Below, one piece after another: positions 8,460 to 16,903 of a DNA stretch of 64,000 bases. A program made the position numbers and the translations under genes. Every line of letters starts with the position of its first letter. Position 1 is the first letter of the stretch. Below the pieces are notes generated by a model. The model worked only from the letters and a program-made list of their open reading frames with translations. It did not search any database and was not told where the DNA came from. The stretch comes from Amycolatopsis sp. NBC_01488 (GTDB taxonomy: Bacteria > Actinomycetota > Actinomycetes > Mycobacteriales > Pseudonocardiaceae), in assembly GCF_036227105.1 (NCBI RefSeq), contig NZ_CP109434.1, positions 4,034,001 through 4,098,000 of the forward strand, read 5' to 3'.

Positions 8460-11015
8460 GTGAAGCAGATTTCTCTTCGACGCAACCGGGGATCCTCGAT
8501 TCGGAAGCGCGTGCTCACGATCGCGCTCATCCCCAGTGTGGCCTTGCTCCTGGTCGGCGTGGCGCTCGCCGGCTACCTCATCTACGACGCGGTCACGGCC
8601 CGCGACTACACGACCAAGATCCGGAACTCGGAAGCCCCGGCGATCCCGTTCTTCGCCGCGCTGCAGCAGGAGCGCCAGGCGACGCTGAGCCTGCTCGCCG
8701 GCCAGGGCAACCAGCGTGCCGTGCTCGCGGCCGTCCGCCCGAAGGTGGACGCGACCGCCGCGAAGGAGATCGAGAACCTCAAGGACAACTTCGCCGACTA
8801 CGACGGGACGCCGCCCAGCGTCCAGAAGAACATCGCCACGTTCTTCGGGCTGTTCCAGCAGCTGCCGCAGACCCGCCAGGCGGTCGACGGCGGCCAGATG
8901 CAGATGCTCCAGGCCTTCGGCTACTACAACAAGATCATCGACCAGTTCACCGACGGTGTCGCGGGGCTGGCGCAGAACGCGCGCGGCGCGCAGAACGCGT
9001 TCGACCGGCTGACCGCCATCCCGCTGTTCACCGCGGCCGACGAGATGCAGCGTAGTGACGCGCTCGCCGCGGCCGGGCTGGCCGCGGGCGGCCTCGGCAA
9101 CGACGAGTTCCGCGCGTACGTCGGCCAGGTCGGTGCCTACCACGCCCAGCTCGACGCGTCGGCGCCGAAGATGATCCCCGAGGTCAAGGCGAAGTACGAC
9201 CAGCTGCTGGCCAGCCAGCCGTGGCAGGTCGTGACCCAGGTCGAAACCGCTTTCCTGCGCGGTGACCTGTCGAAGCTGCCGGTGGCGCAGGACCAGTGGC
9301 GCACCGCCGCCCGCCAGGTCGGCGACGCCCTGATGGGCATCTTCGTCGCGCAGAGCTCGAACGCCAGCCAGGCCGCGATCGACGACGCCGACTCGACGTT
9401 CACCGAGTCGCTGATCGCCGGCGTGATCGCGGTCCTGTTCGCGGTCTTCGTGGTGTTCGTCGCCGTCCGGCTGTCGAACCGGCTCATCGGCCGGCTGCAC
9501 CGGCTGCGCGAGGACACCCTCGACGCGGCCGAGGTCCGGCTGCCCGAGCTGGTCGCCCGGGTCCAGGCGGGCGAGCCCGTCGACCTCGAAGAAGGCGGGC
9601 ACTTCCTCGACCACGGCACCGACGAGATCGGCCAGGTCGCCGACGCGTTCAACAAGGCGCAGCAGACCGCCATCGCGGCCGCCATCGACGAGGCGAAGAC
9701 CAAGGAGGGCACCAAGGCGGTGTTCCTCAACATCGCCCACCGCAGCCAGGTCATCGTGCACCGGCAGCTCAAGGTGCTCGACCAGGCCGAGCGCAAGCAG
9801 GAGGACCCGGAGCAGCTGGACACGCTGTTCCAGCTCGACCACCTCTCCACCCGCGCCCGCCGCAACGCCGAGAACCTGATCATCCTCGGCGGCGGGCAGC
9901 CGGGCCGGCAGTGGCGCAACCCGGTCGGGCTGGCCGAGCTGGTCCGCGGCGCGTCCGCCGAGACCGAGGACTTCGCCCGGGTCAAGACGGCCGCGCTGCC
10001 GCAGATCGCGATCCGCGGCCCGGTCGTCGGCGACCTCGTGCACCTGCTCGCCGAGCTGATCGACAACGCGACGTCGTTCTCGCCGCCGCAGTCGCGGGTC
10101 GAGGTGCGCGGCAACGTGGTCGGCAAGGGCGTCGTGATCGAGGTCGAGGACCAGGGCCTCGGGCTCGAGCCGGACCAGACCGAAGAGATCAACGCGATGC
10201 TGGCCGCCCCGCCGGACTTCGGGATCATGGCGCTGTCCGACGAACCGCGCCTCGGCCTGTTCGTGGTCGCGCGGCTGGCCGCGCGCCACGGCATCCAGGT
10301 GCACCTGCGGGAGTCGGCCTACGGCGGCACCCGGGCCATCGTGCTGGTGCGCACCGACCTGCTCGCCCCGCTCGCCGAGTCCGAGCCGGAGCAGCCGATC
10401 ACCCCGCCGAAGCCGGAGCTCGTGCCGAACCCGGTCGACCCGGAGCCGGTGGACGACGAGGTCGCGCCGCTGCGGCGGCCGGTCCGCCGCCCGGCCCGCC
10501 ACCGCACCGAGCCGCCGCTGCCGGTGGCCCAGCCCGACCTGGACCCGCCCGCCCCCCCGCCGATGCCGATGCCGGTCCCGCCGCAGCCGCCGTCCGCGCC
10601 GACGCCGGTCCCCGTCGGGGCCGTCTCGGAGCCGGTCAGCCAGCCGACGCAGGCGCAGCCGATCGCCCCGGTGCGCCCGCCGGCGCCGCCCGCGAGGACG
10701 TCGCGCCCGGCCCGCCCGGCCGCGCAGCAGCCGGTGTGGCCGCCGTCGGAGCCGCGCTCCTCGGTGCCCGACGGCCGCCCGCAGCAGCCGCGTCGCCCGG
10801 AGGCCCCCGGCCGCCCGCCGCTGCCGCAACGGCGACGTCAGCAGAGCCTCGTGCCCCAGTTGCGGGAAGATAGGCCCGCACAGGAACGCGAAGAGGTCAG
10901 GCTGGACTCGCCGGAAGCCGCCCGCAGCCGGCTGTCCGCTTTCCAGCAGGGCACCCGCCGGGCCCGTGACGAAGAACCGGCTGAGAACGACGACAGGTAC
11001 GGAGAGCGCGAGTAA
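8460..11015 (+). CDS. cvnA: Conservon protein CvnA: sensor histidine-kinase-like membrane protein
   Basis: First gene of a four-gene conservon. The 851-aa protein has a first membrane segment (~17-37), a large extracytoplasmic region resembling the nitrate/nitrite-sensing (NIT) domain (~50-310), a second membrane segment (~318-338), a HAMP-like linker, and an ATPase domain with the N-box ELIDNATSFSPP. The tail from ~650 is Pro/Arg-rich and disordered. A possible phospho-acceptor His is in NIAHRSQ. In Streptomyces, CvnA is thought to signal through CvnB-D in place of a classical response regulator. GTG start; the TAA stop overlaps the cvnB ATG (TAATG). Confidence 0.9.
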   Translation: MKQISLRRNRGSSIRKRVLTIALIPSVALLLVGVALAGYLIYDAVTARDYTTKIRNSEAPAIPFFAALQQERQATLSLLAGQGNQRAVLAAVRPKVDATAAKEIENLKDNFADYDGTPPSVQKNIATFFGLFQQLPQTRQAVDGGQMQMLQAFGYYNKIIDQFTDGVAGLAQNARGAQNAFDRLTAIPLFTAADEMQRSDALAAAGLAAGGLGNDEFRAYVGQVGAYHAQLDASAPKMIPEVKAKYDQLLASQPWQVVTQVETAFLRGDLSKLPVAQDQWRTAARQVGDALMGIFVAQSSNASQAAIDDADSTFTESLIAGVIAVLFAVFVVFVAVRLSNRLIGRLHRLREDTLDAAEVRLPELVARVQAGEPVDLEEGGHFLDHGTDEIGQVADAFNKAQQTAIAAAIDEAKTKEGTKAVFLNIAHRSQVIVHRQLKVLDQAERKQEDPEQLDTLFQLDHLSTRARRNAENLIILGGGQPGRQWRNPVGLAELVRGASAETEDFARVKTAALPQIAIRGPVVGDLVHLLAELIDNATSFSPPQSRVEVRGNVVGKGVVIEVEDQGLGLEPDQTEEINAMLAAPPDFGIMALSDEPRLGLFVVARLAARHGIQVHLRESAYGGTRAIVLVRTDLLAPLAESEPEQPITPPKPELVPNPVDPEPVDDEVAPLRRPVRRPARHRTEPPLPVAQPDLDPPAPPPMPMPVPPQPPSAPTPVPVGAVSEPVSQPTQAQPIAPVRPPAPPARTSRPARPAAQQPVWPPSEPRSSVPDGRPQQPRRPEAPGRPPLPQRRRQQSLVPQLREDRPAQEREEVRLDSPEAARSRLSAFQQGTRRARDEEPAENDDRYGERE

Positions 11016-11434
11016 TGGCCAACTCAGGCGTCAGTGAGCTCGACTGGCTGCTGGACGACCTCGTCAAGCGGGTCGCCGGGGCGGACCGCGCGGTGGTCCT
11101 GTCCTCGGACGGCCTGCTCATCGGGCGGTCGGGGAACCTTTCGGAGGAGGACGCCGAACACCTGTCGGCGGTCGCCTCGGCGTTCCAGAGCCTGGCGCGC
11201 GGCACCGGACGGCACTTCGGCGGCGGCAACGTCCGCCAGACGATGGTCGAGATGGACCACGCCTTCCTGTTCGTGACGGCGGCCGGCCGGGGCGCCTGCC
11301 TCGCCCTGCTGGCCCGCGAAGACGCGGACATGGGGCTGGTCGCGTACGAGATGAACCTGATGGTGAAGCGGGTCGGCCAGGTGCTCACCTCGGCCCCGCG
11401 GACCGGTGCCGGCGTCCTGCCCACGTCGCCATGA
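11015..11434 (+). CDS. cvnB: Conservon protein CvnB: roadblock/LC7 domain
   Basis: A 139-aa roadblock/LC7 protein, the family of small GTPase partners and activators such as MglB. It has the typical SELDWLLDDLVKRVAGADRAVVLSSDGLLIG opening, cited here in part: LDDLVKRV and SSDGLLIG. It overlaps cvnA by 1 bp and cvnC by 4 bp (ATGA), indicating translational coupling. It probably regulates or recruits the GTPase CvnD to the sensor CvnA. Confidence 0.92.
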   Translation: MANSGVSELDWLLDDLVKRVAGADRAVVLSSDGLLIGRSGNLSEEDAEHLSAVASAFQSLARGTGRHFGGGNVRQTMVEMDHAFLFVTAAGRGACLALLAREDADMGLVAYEMNLMVKRVGQVLTSAPRTGAGVLPTSP

Positions 11435-11802
11435 GCGGACGGCACGAAGCGTGGTTCGACGACGAGGCCGGCCCCCTGGTCCGGTCCTACGCGGTCACGG
11501 GCGGCCGCACCCGGTCGGACACGCTCGGGCTCGACCTCATCACGCTCGTGGTCGCGCTGCGCACCGCGCACGAAGCGGGCATGCTCGAACCGGAGTACGC
11601 GCGCATCATCGCCTTGTGCCAGCGGCCGGTCTCGGTGGCCGAGGTGGCCGCGCGGGTCGACCTGCCGCTGCCCGTGGTCAAGGTGATGCTCAGCGACCTC
11701 ATCGAGCAGAACCTGGTGCTGTTCCGTACCGCGGCACCGGCTCAGGAATCCCCCAACCGACACGTATTGCAGGCGGTCCTTGATGGCATCCGGAAACTCT
11801 GA
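11431..11802 (+). CDS. cvnC: Conservon protein CvnC: DUF742 protein
   Basis: A 123-aa DUF742 protein, probably a winged-helix adaptor. The N-terminus is WFDDEAGPLVRSYAVTGGRT-like, and the helix-turn-helix-like core reads VSVAEVAARVDLPLPVVKVM. It starts in an ATGA overlap with cvnB and runs 20 bp into cvnD. Family members always occur in conservons between the roadblock protein and the GTPase. DNA binding has not been established for them. Confidence 0.9.
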   Translation: MSGRHEAWFDDEAGPLVRSYAVTGGRTRSDTLGLDLITLVVALRTAHEAGMLEPEYARIIALCQRPVSVAEVAARVDLPLPVVKVMLSDLIEQNLVLFRTAAPAQESPNRHVLQAVLDGIRKL

Positions 11803-12385
11803 CCCCCGGCGGAACCTGACCGCGACCGCGGTCAAGGTACTCATCGCCGGCGGGTTCGGGGTCGGCAAGACCACGATGGTCGGCTCGGTGAGCGAAGTGC
11901 CGCCGCTGCGGACCGAAGAGGTCATCACGACCGCGTCCGAGGGCGTCGACGACCTCTCGGGAGTCGAGCAGAAGACCACCACGACGGTCGCGCTCGACTT
12001 CGGCCGCATCACGATCAACCCGGACCTGATCCTGTACCTGTTCGGCACCCCCGGGCAGGACCGGTTCTGGTTCATGTGGGACGAGCTGGCCGAGGGCGCG
12101 CTCGGCGCCGTCGTGCTGGCCGACACCCGCCGGCTGGACAGCTGCTTCGCGGCGGTGGACTTCTTCGAGCGGCGGAACCTGCCGTTCGTCGTCGGCGTGA
12201 ACTGCTTCGACGGCGCGTACCGCTACGGCACCGAGGAGGTCCGGCAGGCGCTCGACGTCGGCATGGACGTCCCGCTGCTGCTGTGCGACGCCCGCGAGCG
12301 GGAGTCGACGAAGCAGGTGCTGACCAGCCTGATGGAACACGTGATGGCGCGGTCCGACCTGGCAGCCGCCCAGGGCGGCTACTGA
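11783..12385 (+). CDS. cvnD: Conservon protein CvnD: small Ras-like GTPase
   Basis: A 200-aa GTP-binding protein. The P-loop GGFGVGKTT is near residue 26, followed by the G3 motif GTPGQDRF and a G4-like VNCFDG, where Cys replaces the usual Lys of NKxD. The substitution is common in this family. ATG 11783 follows directly on an in-frame TTG and was chosen as start. It is probably the output switch of the conservon, cycling between GTP and GDP under CvnB. Confidence 0.92.
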   Translation: MASGNSDPRRNLTATAVKVLIAGGFGVGKTTMVGSVSEVPPLRTEEVITTASEGVDDLSGVEQKTTTTVALDFGRITINPDLILYLFGTPGQDRFWFMWDELAEGALGAVVLADTRRLDSCFAAVDFFERRNLPFVVGVNCFDGAYRYGTEEVRQALDVGMDVPLLLCDARERESTKQVLTSLMEHVMARSDLAAAQGGY

Positions 12386-12413
12386 TCGGACCGCGCGGGT
12401 CCCGGCGTCTTCG

Positions 12414-12863
12414 TCAGCGGCGGTGGCGCTTGATCAGCGTGTCGACGGCGAAGCGGCCGGGGCCGATCGCGGCGAACAGCAGGAAGATCCACGAGTAGAC
12501 CGCGGCGGGCTCGCCCATGTTCTGCAGCGGCAGCAGGCCCACCGGGGCGTGCACGGTGAAGTAGGCGTAGGCCATCACGCCCGACAGCAGGATCGCGACG
12601 GGCCTGCTGGCGAGCCCGACGAGCAGCAGCAGGGCGCCCACCAGCTCGATCACGCTGGCCCACCAGCCGGGGAACGAGCCGAACGGGACGCCGCCGCCTT
12701 GACCGTCGATGCCACCGAAGAAGCCGAATCCCTGCAGGCCGTGGAAGCTGAACAGGAACGAGATCACGATCCTGCTCGCGGAGACGACCAGGCCGGTGAC
12801 CGGGCTCTTGGTCTCGGTGCGGGTGGCGGCGGTCTGGGTCCGGGGGGCGATCGTGGTGGTCAT
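12414..12863 (-). CDS. DoxX family membrane protein
   Basis: A 149-aa protein with four predicted membrane helices after a basic/Thr-rich N-terminus. The DoxX hallmarks are RIVISFLFSFHGLQG and, later, VELVGALLLLVGLASRP-like sequence. GGAAGGAA precedes the ATG. Members act in membrane redox or thiosulfate/quinone chemistry, but most actinobacterial copies are uncharacterised. It converges with cvnD 28 bp away and does not belong to that operon. Confidence 0.85.
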   Translation of the reverse strand: MTTTIAPRTQTAATRTETKSPVTGLVVSASRIVISFLFSFHGLQGFGFFGGIDGQGGGVPFGSFPGWWASVIELVGALLLLVGLASRPVAILLSGVMAYAYFTVHAPVGLLPLQNMGEPAAVYSWIFLLFAAIGPGRFAVDTLIKRHRR

Positions 12864-12975
12864 CGGGGTTCCTTCCGTGGGTTGTTCCTTGCCTTCTGCC
12901 TACGCGTCGAGTGAGTTCTCCCCGGATCGACAACCCCGCGGAAAAAACTTGGAGGAGTTTCGGCAGACTGTGCCG

Positions 12976-13443
12976 ATGGCGGGCAAACGCAGTGCCGGGC
13001 TCCTGCTCCACCGCGGGCGGGGCGACGACGTCGAAGTGCTGCTCGGGCACATGGGCGGCCCGTTCTGGGCGAAGAAGGACGCGGCGGCGTGGTCGCTGCC
13101 GAAGGGCGAGCTGGACCCGGACGAGCCGCCGGAGCAGGCGGCGCGGCGCGAGTTCGAGGAGGAGCTGGGCCTGCCCGCGCCGGACGGTGAGTACGTCCCG
13201 CTCGGCGAAGTGAAGCAGTCGGGCGGCAAGGTCGTCACGGCGTGGGTGGTCGAAGCCGACCTCGACCCGGCGGCGGTGGTTCCCGGGACGTTCTCCCTGG
13301 AGTGGCCGCCGCGCTCGGGCAAGCAGCAGGAGTTCCCCGAGGTGGACCGGGTCGAGTGGTTCTCGCTCGACGTCGCGCGCGAGAAGCTGGTGAAGGGCCA
13401 GCTGCCGTTCCTGGACCGGCTGCTGGCGCTGGTCAGCGGCTGA
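12976..13443 (+). CDS. NUDIX hydrolase
   Basis: A 155-aa Nudix protein with a complete box: KGELDPDE, then AARREFEEELGL, which holds the REx2EE metal-binding core. The N-terminus (AGLLLHRG) is that of the stand-alone diadenosine-polyphosphate/NTP-type hydrolases. The start is uncertain: a GGAGGAG site lies ~18 nt before ATG 12976 and ~12 nt before an in-frame GTG at 12970. The 3' end overlaps the convergent HAD gene by 11 bp. The substrate is unknown. Confidence 0.88.
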   Translation: MAGKRSAGLLLHRGRGDDVEVLLGHMGGPFWAKKDAAAWSLPKGELDPDEPPEQAARREFEEELGLPAPDGEYVPLGEVKQSGGKVVTAWVVEADLDPAAVVPGTFSLEWPPRSGKQQEFPEVDRVEWFSLDVAREKLVKGQLPFLDRLLALVSG

Positions 13444-14080
13444 GCAGGGCTTCGAGGGGCTTGGCGGTGAACGACGGCAGCACGACGTCCGCCTGCCCGA
13501 AGTCGAGGGTCTCGGTGATGGCGTTCGGCACGGCGACGCAGGTCAGCCCGGCGGCCTTGGCGGAGGTGACGCCGTGGGGCGTGTCCTCGAAGGCGATGGT
13601 CTCGCTCGCCCGTGTCCGAAGGGCATCGAGGGCCGCGAGGTAGAGGTCCGGATCGGGCTTGGCCTGGTGCCGGTCCCCGGTGAGGACGGCGTCGAAGTAG
13701 CGCGCGATGCCCAGCCGTTCGAGGTGCGGGTTCACCCAGGCTCCGCCGGAGCTGGAGGCGACCGCCAGCTTGAGGCCGTGCTCCTTGGCGGTCTCGAGGT
13801 AGGCTTCGACGCCTTCGCGCGGGCCGAGCTTTTCGAGGAGTTCGAAGACCCGGGCCTTGGTCTTGGGGCGCAGCGCTTCGGTGTCGATCCCGGGGACGTG
13901 CTCGGCGAGCAGAGCGAACATCGCGGCGGTGGTGTGCTGCGTGCCGATGACGGCGTACCAGGCCGTCATCGGCAGTTCGACCCCGTGCTCGCGGAAGACC
14001 TCCCGCCACGACCGCAGGACGGCGGACTCGGTGTCGGCGAGCGTGCCGTCGAAGTCGAAGACCAGGGCGCGGGTGGGCAC
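13433..14080 (-). CDS. HAD-superfamily phosphatase/phosphoglucomutase-like hydrolase
   Basis: A 215-aa haloacid-dehalogenase-like hydrolase. Motif I is VFDFDGTLADTES, motif II the Ser in VASSSG, motif III the Lys in QAKPDPDLY, and motif IV FEDTPHG. The cap between motifs I and II is helical, as in the beta-phosphoglucomutase/CbbY group. GTG 14080 was chosen because it starts 4 residues before motif I. It acts on a small phosphorylated metabolite, identity unknown. Convergent overlap with the Nudix gene. Confidence 0.88.
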   Translation of the reverse strand: MPTRALVFDFDGTLADTESAVLRSWREVFREHGVELPMTAWYAVIGTQHTTAAMFALLAEHVPGIDTEALRPKTKARVFELLEKLGPREGVEAYLETAKEHGLKLAVASSSGGAWVNPHLERLGIARYFDAVLTGDRHQAKPDPDLYLAALDALRTRASETIAFEDTPHGVTSAKAAGLTCVAVPNAITETLDFGQADVVLPSFTAKPLEALLSR

Positions 14081-14144
14081 GCCTGCACCCTGCCCGGCCG
14101 GTGATCGTTCCGGCAAGGGAGTTGTGACGAGGGCGGCCGACTGG

Positions 14145-14940
14145 CTAGCTCAGGTAGAACTCCGCCAGGACCGGCGCCAGCGCCGCGGCCTTCACGATGT
14201 GCGTCTGCCCCGGCAGCGTCCGGTACTCCGCCGACGGCAGGACCTTCGCCAGCGACGACACGCCGTTGCGCATCCAGGCCGGGCTGCGGCCGCCGTCCAC
14301 GGCCAGCGTCGGGACCTTCACCTCCGGCCAAGCGCCGGCCGGCAGCGGGGTTCCGGCCTGGTGCTCGACGACGAAAGAAGTGTCGTACGGGATCGTGTGG
14401 GCCACGCGCTTGAGCTTCGCCCAGAACGGCATGATCCGCATCAGCCCCACCGTCACCGCGCTCAGGCCGACGCCCTCGGTCATGAACATCTTCACCGCGG
14501 TGCCGCGCTTCCCCGCGGCCAACTTCCGCGTCGAGGCGCGCCGGGTAGTCGGCCGGGACGCGGGCGCGGGTGTCGTCGACGACGAACGGGGGCTCGTACA
14601 GCGCCAGCTTCGGCACGGGGAGACTGCGCGCTGCTTCGAGCGCCAGCGCGGCGCCCGACGAGATGCCGAACAGGAACGCTTCCCCGCCCGCCTCCTTGAC
14701 CAGCGCGGCGATGTCCTCGACCTCGCGCTCTACCGCGTACGGACCGGTGTCGGCGCTCTCGCCCCGGCCGCGGCGGTCGTACGTGTACACGGTGAAGCGC
14801 GCGGCCAGTTCCTTCGCGAGCGCGTCGTTGGGGGACGAGCCGCGGTAGCACATCGCGCCGTCGACGAGGACGAGCGCGGGGCCGGACCCGGTGCGGGTGT
14901 AGGCGATCTTCGTGCCGTCGGCGGAAACCGTCGTGCTCAT
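14145..14940 (-). pseudogene. Alpha/beta hydrolase with a one-base frameshift
   Basis: Two frames together give a 264-aa alpha/beta-fold hydrolase. The first (14940 to ~14523) holds the oxyanion/strand region and the nucleophile elbow GISSGA; the second (~14520 to 14145) holds the C-terminal half ending in the His motif GQTHIVKA. They join cleanly if one T of the coding-strand TT (14521-14522 on the + strand, AA) is removed, giving DAEVAAGKRG. Its ATG overlaps the stop of the upstream DUF998 gene (ATGA), so the two were an operon. It may be a real mutation or a sequencing indel. Confidence 0.75.
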
Positions 14941-15587
14941 CGGGACTCTCCTCGCGACAGCAGGTAGGTGGACGTGGTGGCGAGCCACGCGAAGGCGATC
15001 ACCACGGCCGCCCAGAAGCCGAGGGTGACGACCGGGCTCGTCGATCCGGACGCTACGCCCGCGAAGCCCGCCAGGAACAGCAACCCGCTGATCCGCGAAT
15101 ACCACGCCCGCGCGGGCGTGAGGTGCGCACCGATCGCGAAGCAGGCCGCGACCAGGGCCGCGAAACCGAGGCTACCGCAGACGAAGTGCAGCATCCCGTG
15201 CCAGCTGACCGACGACGGCGGCCCGGCGGGCGTGCCGACCGGGAAGCCGTCCTGCGGGTCGGCGCGGAAGACGCCCGCGCACAGCAGGCCGATCCCGTAT
15301 CCGGTCAACAGTCTCGGCCCCCACCGGCCGGGCAGCACCCGCCGGATCCCGGCCGCGGCTGCGATCGTCAGCAGGCCGGTGACCAGGAAGTTCGTGATCT
15401 GGACGAAGCCGAGCGAGCCGTTGGACAGGATGCTCGCGGGGTGCCGCGTGAAGTCGAACCCGGCGCGGGTCAGGCCCTGGACGACGCCGGTGACGACGAA
15501 GACGGGACCGGCCAGGATCCCGCAGGTCAGCAGCCAGCGGGTGGTCGAGGGGACGAGGGCTTGGGGGCGGATCGCGGTGGTGGTCAT
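14937..15587 (-). CDS. DUF998 family membrane protein
   Basis: A 216-aa protein with about six membrane helices, typical of DUF998: PVFVVTGVVQGLTRAGFD near the N-terminus and HPASILSNGSLGF in the first loop. Function unknown. In actinobacteria such genes often precede an alpha/beta hydrolase or follow a TetR-type regulator. Here it is coupled by ATGA to the frameshifted hydrolase. A TTGACA-N4-TGTCAA palindrome lies 22-37 bp before its start. Confidence 0.88.
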   Translation of the reverse strand: MTTTAIRPQALVPSTTRWLLTCGILAGPVFVVTGVVQGLTRAGFDFTRHPASILSNGSLGFVQITNFLVTGLLTIAAAAGIRRVLPGRWGPRLLTGYGIGLLCAGVFRADPQDGFPVGTPAGPPSSVSWHGMLHFVCGSLGFAALVAACFAIGAHLTPARAWYSRISGLLFLAGFAGVASGSTSPVVTLGFWAAVVIAFAWLATTSTYLLSRGESR

Positions 15588-15608
15588 GCCGGACAGCCTG
15601 GCATCCGA

Positions 15609-15624
15609 TTGACAAAACTGTCAA
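15609..15624 (-). promoter_or_regulatory. Palindromic operator/-35 region of the DUF998 operon
   Basis: TTGACA-AAAC-TGTCAA on the + strand, a perfect 6-bp dyad that also supplies TTGACA to the minus strand as a -35 box. It lies ~22 bp before the DUF998 start. A second short dyad and an A-tract follow (15625-15640). It looks like a repressor site overlapping a promoter. Confidence 0.45.
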
Positions 15625-15661
15625 GACAAAAAAACTTGTCGGTAGCGGAGTCGGCTACCGC

Positions 15662-15694
15662 GAGGGGCACCTTCACGGACTCAAGGTGCCCCTC
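15662..15694 (-). terminator. GC-rich hairpin downstream of the metallophosphoesterase
   Basis: Arms GAGGGGCACCTT and AAGGTGCCCCTC (12 bp, perfect) with a 9-nt loop. It lies 13 bp past the stop of the minus-strand metallophosphoesterase gene. There is no U-tract, so it may act as a factor-dependent or bidirectional terminator, or be a dispersed palindromic repeat. Confidence 0.5.
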
Positions 15695-15707
15695 ATGGAG
15701 CGGGGAG

Positions 15708-16829
15708 TCAGGCCGAGCGCAGGGTGAGGAGCGTGATCTCGCTGGGCGCGAAGATCCGGAACGGCGGACCCCAGAACCCGGTGCCCCGGCTGTTGTACAG
15801 CTGGGTCGGGCCGTGCCGGGTCAGGCCCGACAGCGTCGGCTGGTCGAGCCGCACCAGCAGGTGGAACGGCCAGATCTGGCCGCCGTGCGTGTGCCCGGAG
15901 ATCTGCAGGTCGACGTCGGCCGCGCGGGCCTCGCGGACCTGCTTCGGCTGGTGTGCGAGCAACACCACCGGGACGTCGGCGGGCCGGTCGGCCAAGGCGG
16001 CGGCCAGATCCGGGCCGTGGCCGGGCAGGCCGGACGACGCGCCCGTCGGGTCGTCGATGCCGGCGAACAGGACGCGGTCGCCGTCGCGCTCCAGGAGCGT
16101 CGAGCGGTTGTGCAGGGTGTCCCAGCCGAGGCTTTCCATGTGGTCGAGCCAGGCCTGGGCCTCGCCGAAGTACTCGTGGTTGCCGGTGATGTAGAACCGC
16201 CCGAGCGCGGCCTGGACGCCGCCGAGCGGGTCGACCTGCTTGCGGCGCTTCGCCACCGCGCCGTCGGCGAGGTCGCCGGCGTGACAGACGACGTCGGCTT
16301 CCAGGGCGTTGACCGCCGCGACGACCTTCTCCGACCACTTCGTCCGGTCGATCGGGCCGAAGTGGGTGTCGGTCAGCACGGCGACGCGCAGGCCGTCGAG
16401 GCCCGGACCGAGCCGCGGGATCACGACGTCGGTCGCCTTGACCGGCGGCACCCGCATGGCGACGCGGTTGCCGTGCACGAGCAGCCCGGCCGCCACCACG
16501 AAGGCCGCGCCCGCGACGATCCGTGACCGCAGCGGGTCGTCGACGCCGAGCAGCGCGACCCGCAGCACCAGGCTCAGGACGCACCAGCTGAACAGCACCC
16601 AGATCACGGCCAGGAGCGAGTCGCCGAGGCGCGCGGCGCCGTCCTGCTGCCGCCGCCCGTGGCCGCGGGCCATCGCGAGCGGCATCGTGACCAGGCCCAG
16701 CGCCAGCACCGCGGTGCCGGCGATCAGGCCGGCCGGGCCCCACTCGGGCGCGAGGACGAGCGTCCACCACGGCACGCCGAACAGCAGGAGCATGGCCAGG
16801 ATCGGCACGACGACGAGTTGCCCTCTCAT
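15708..16829 (-). CDS. Membrane-anchored metallophosphoesterase
   Basis: A 373-aa protein. Four or so hydrophobic segments fill residues 1-140, followed by a calcineurin-like phosphoesterase domain with all metal-binding motifs: LTDTHFG, AGDLADG, GNHEYF, LLAHQP and SGHTHGGQ. This is the YkuE/YaeI-like architecture, whose members cleave phosphodiesters or pyrophosphates of lipids at the membrane. No Shine-Dalgarno is evident before the ATG, and the mRNA may be leaderless. A perfect palindrome at 16841-16857 lies just upstream. Confidence 0.9.
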   Translation of the reverse strand: MRGQLVVVPILAMLLLFGVPWWTLVLAPEWGPAGLIAGTAVLALGLVTMPLAMARGHGRRQQDGAARLGDSLLAVIWVLFSWCVLSLVLRVALLGVDDPLRSRIVAGAAFVVAAGLLVHGNRVAMRVPPVKATDVVIPRLGPGLDGLRVAVLTDTHFGPIDRTKWSEKVVAAVNALEADVVCHAGDLADGAVAKRRKQVDPLGGVQAALGRFYITGNHEYFGEAQAWLDHMESLGWDTLHNRSTLLERDGDRVLFAGIDDPTGASSGLPGHGPDLAAALADRPADVPVVLLAHQPKQVREARAADVDLQISGHTHGGQIWPFHLLVRLDQPTLSGLTRHGPTQLYNSRGTGFWGPPFRIFAPSEITLLTLRSA

Positions 16830-16840
16830 CGAACCAGATT

Positions 16841-16857
16841 ACAGCCCGTCGGGCTGT
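16841..16857. promoter_or_regulatory. Perfect palindrome between divergent genes
   Basis: ACAGCCCG-T-CGGGCTGT, 8-bp arms around one base, 12 bp before the metallophosphoesterase start and 47 bp before the divergent small membrane protein. Its position suits an operator controlling both, or a hairpin in the leader. The regulator is unknown. Confidence 0.4.
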
Positions 16858-16903
16858 TAGCGTTTTCGCTACCCTGGGGAGCGGAGGAAGGGGGACGGCC
16901 GCC

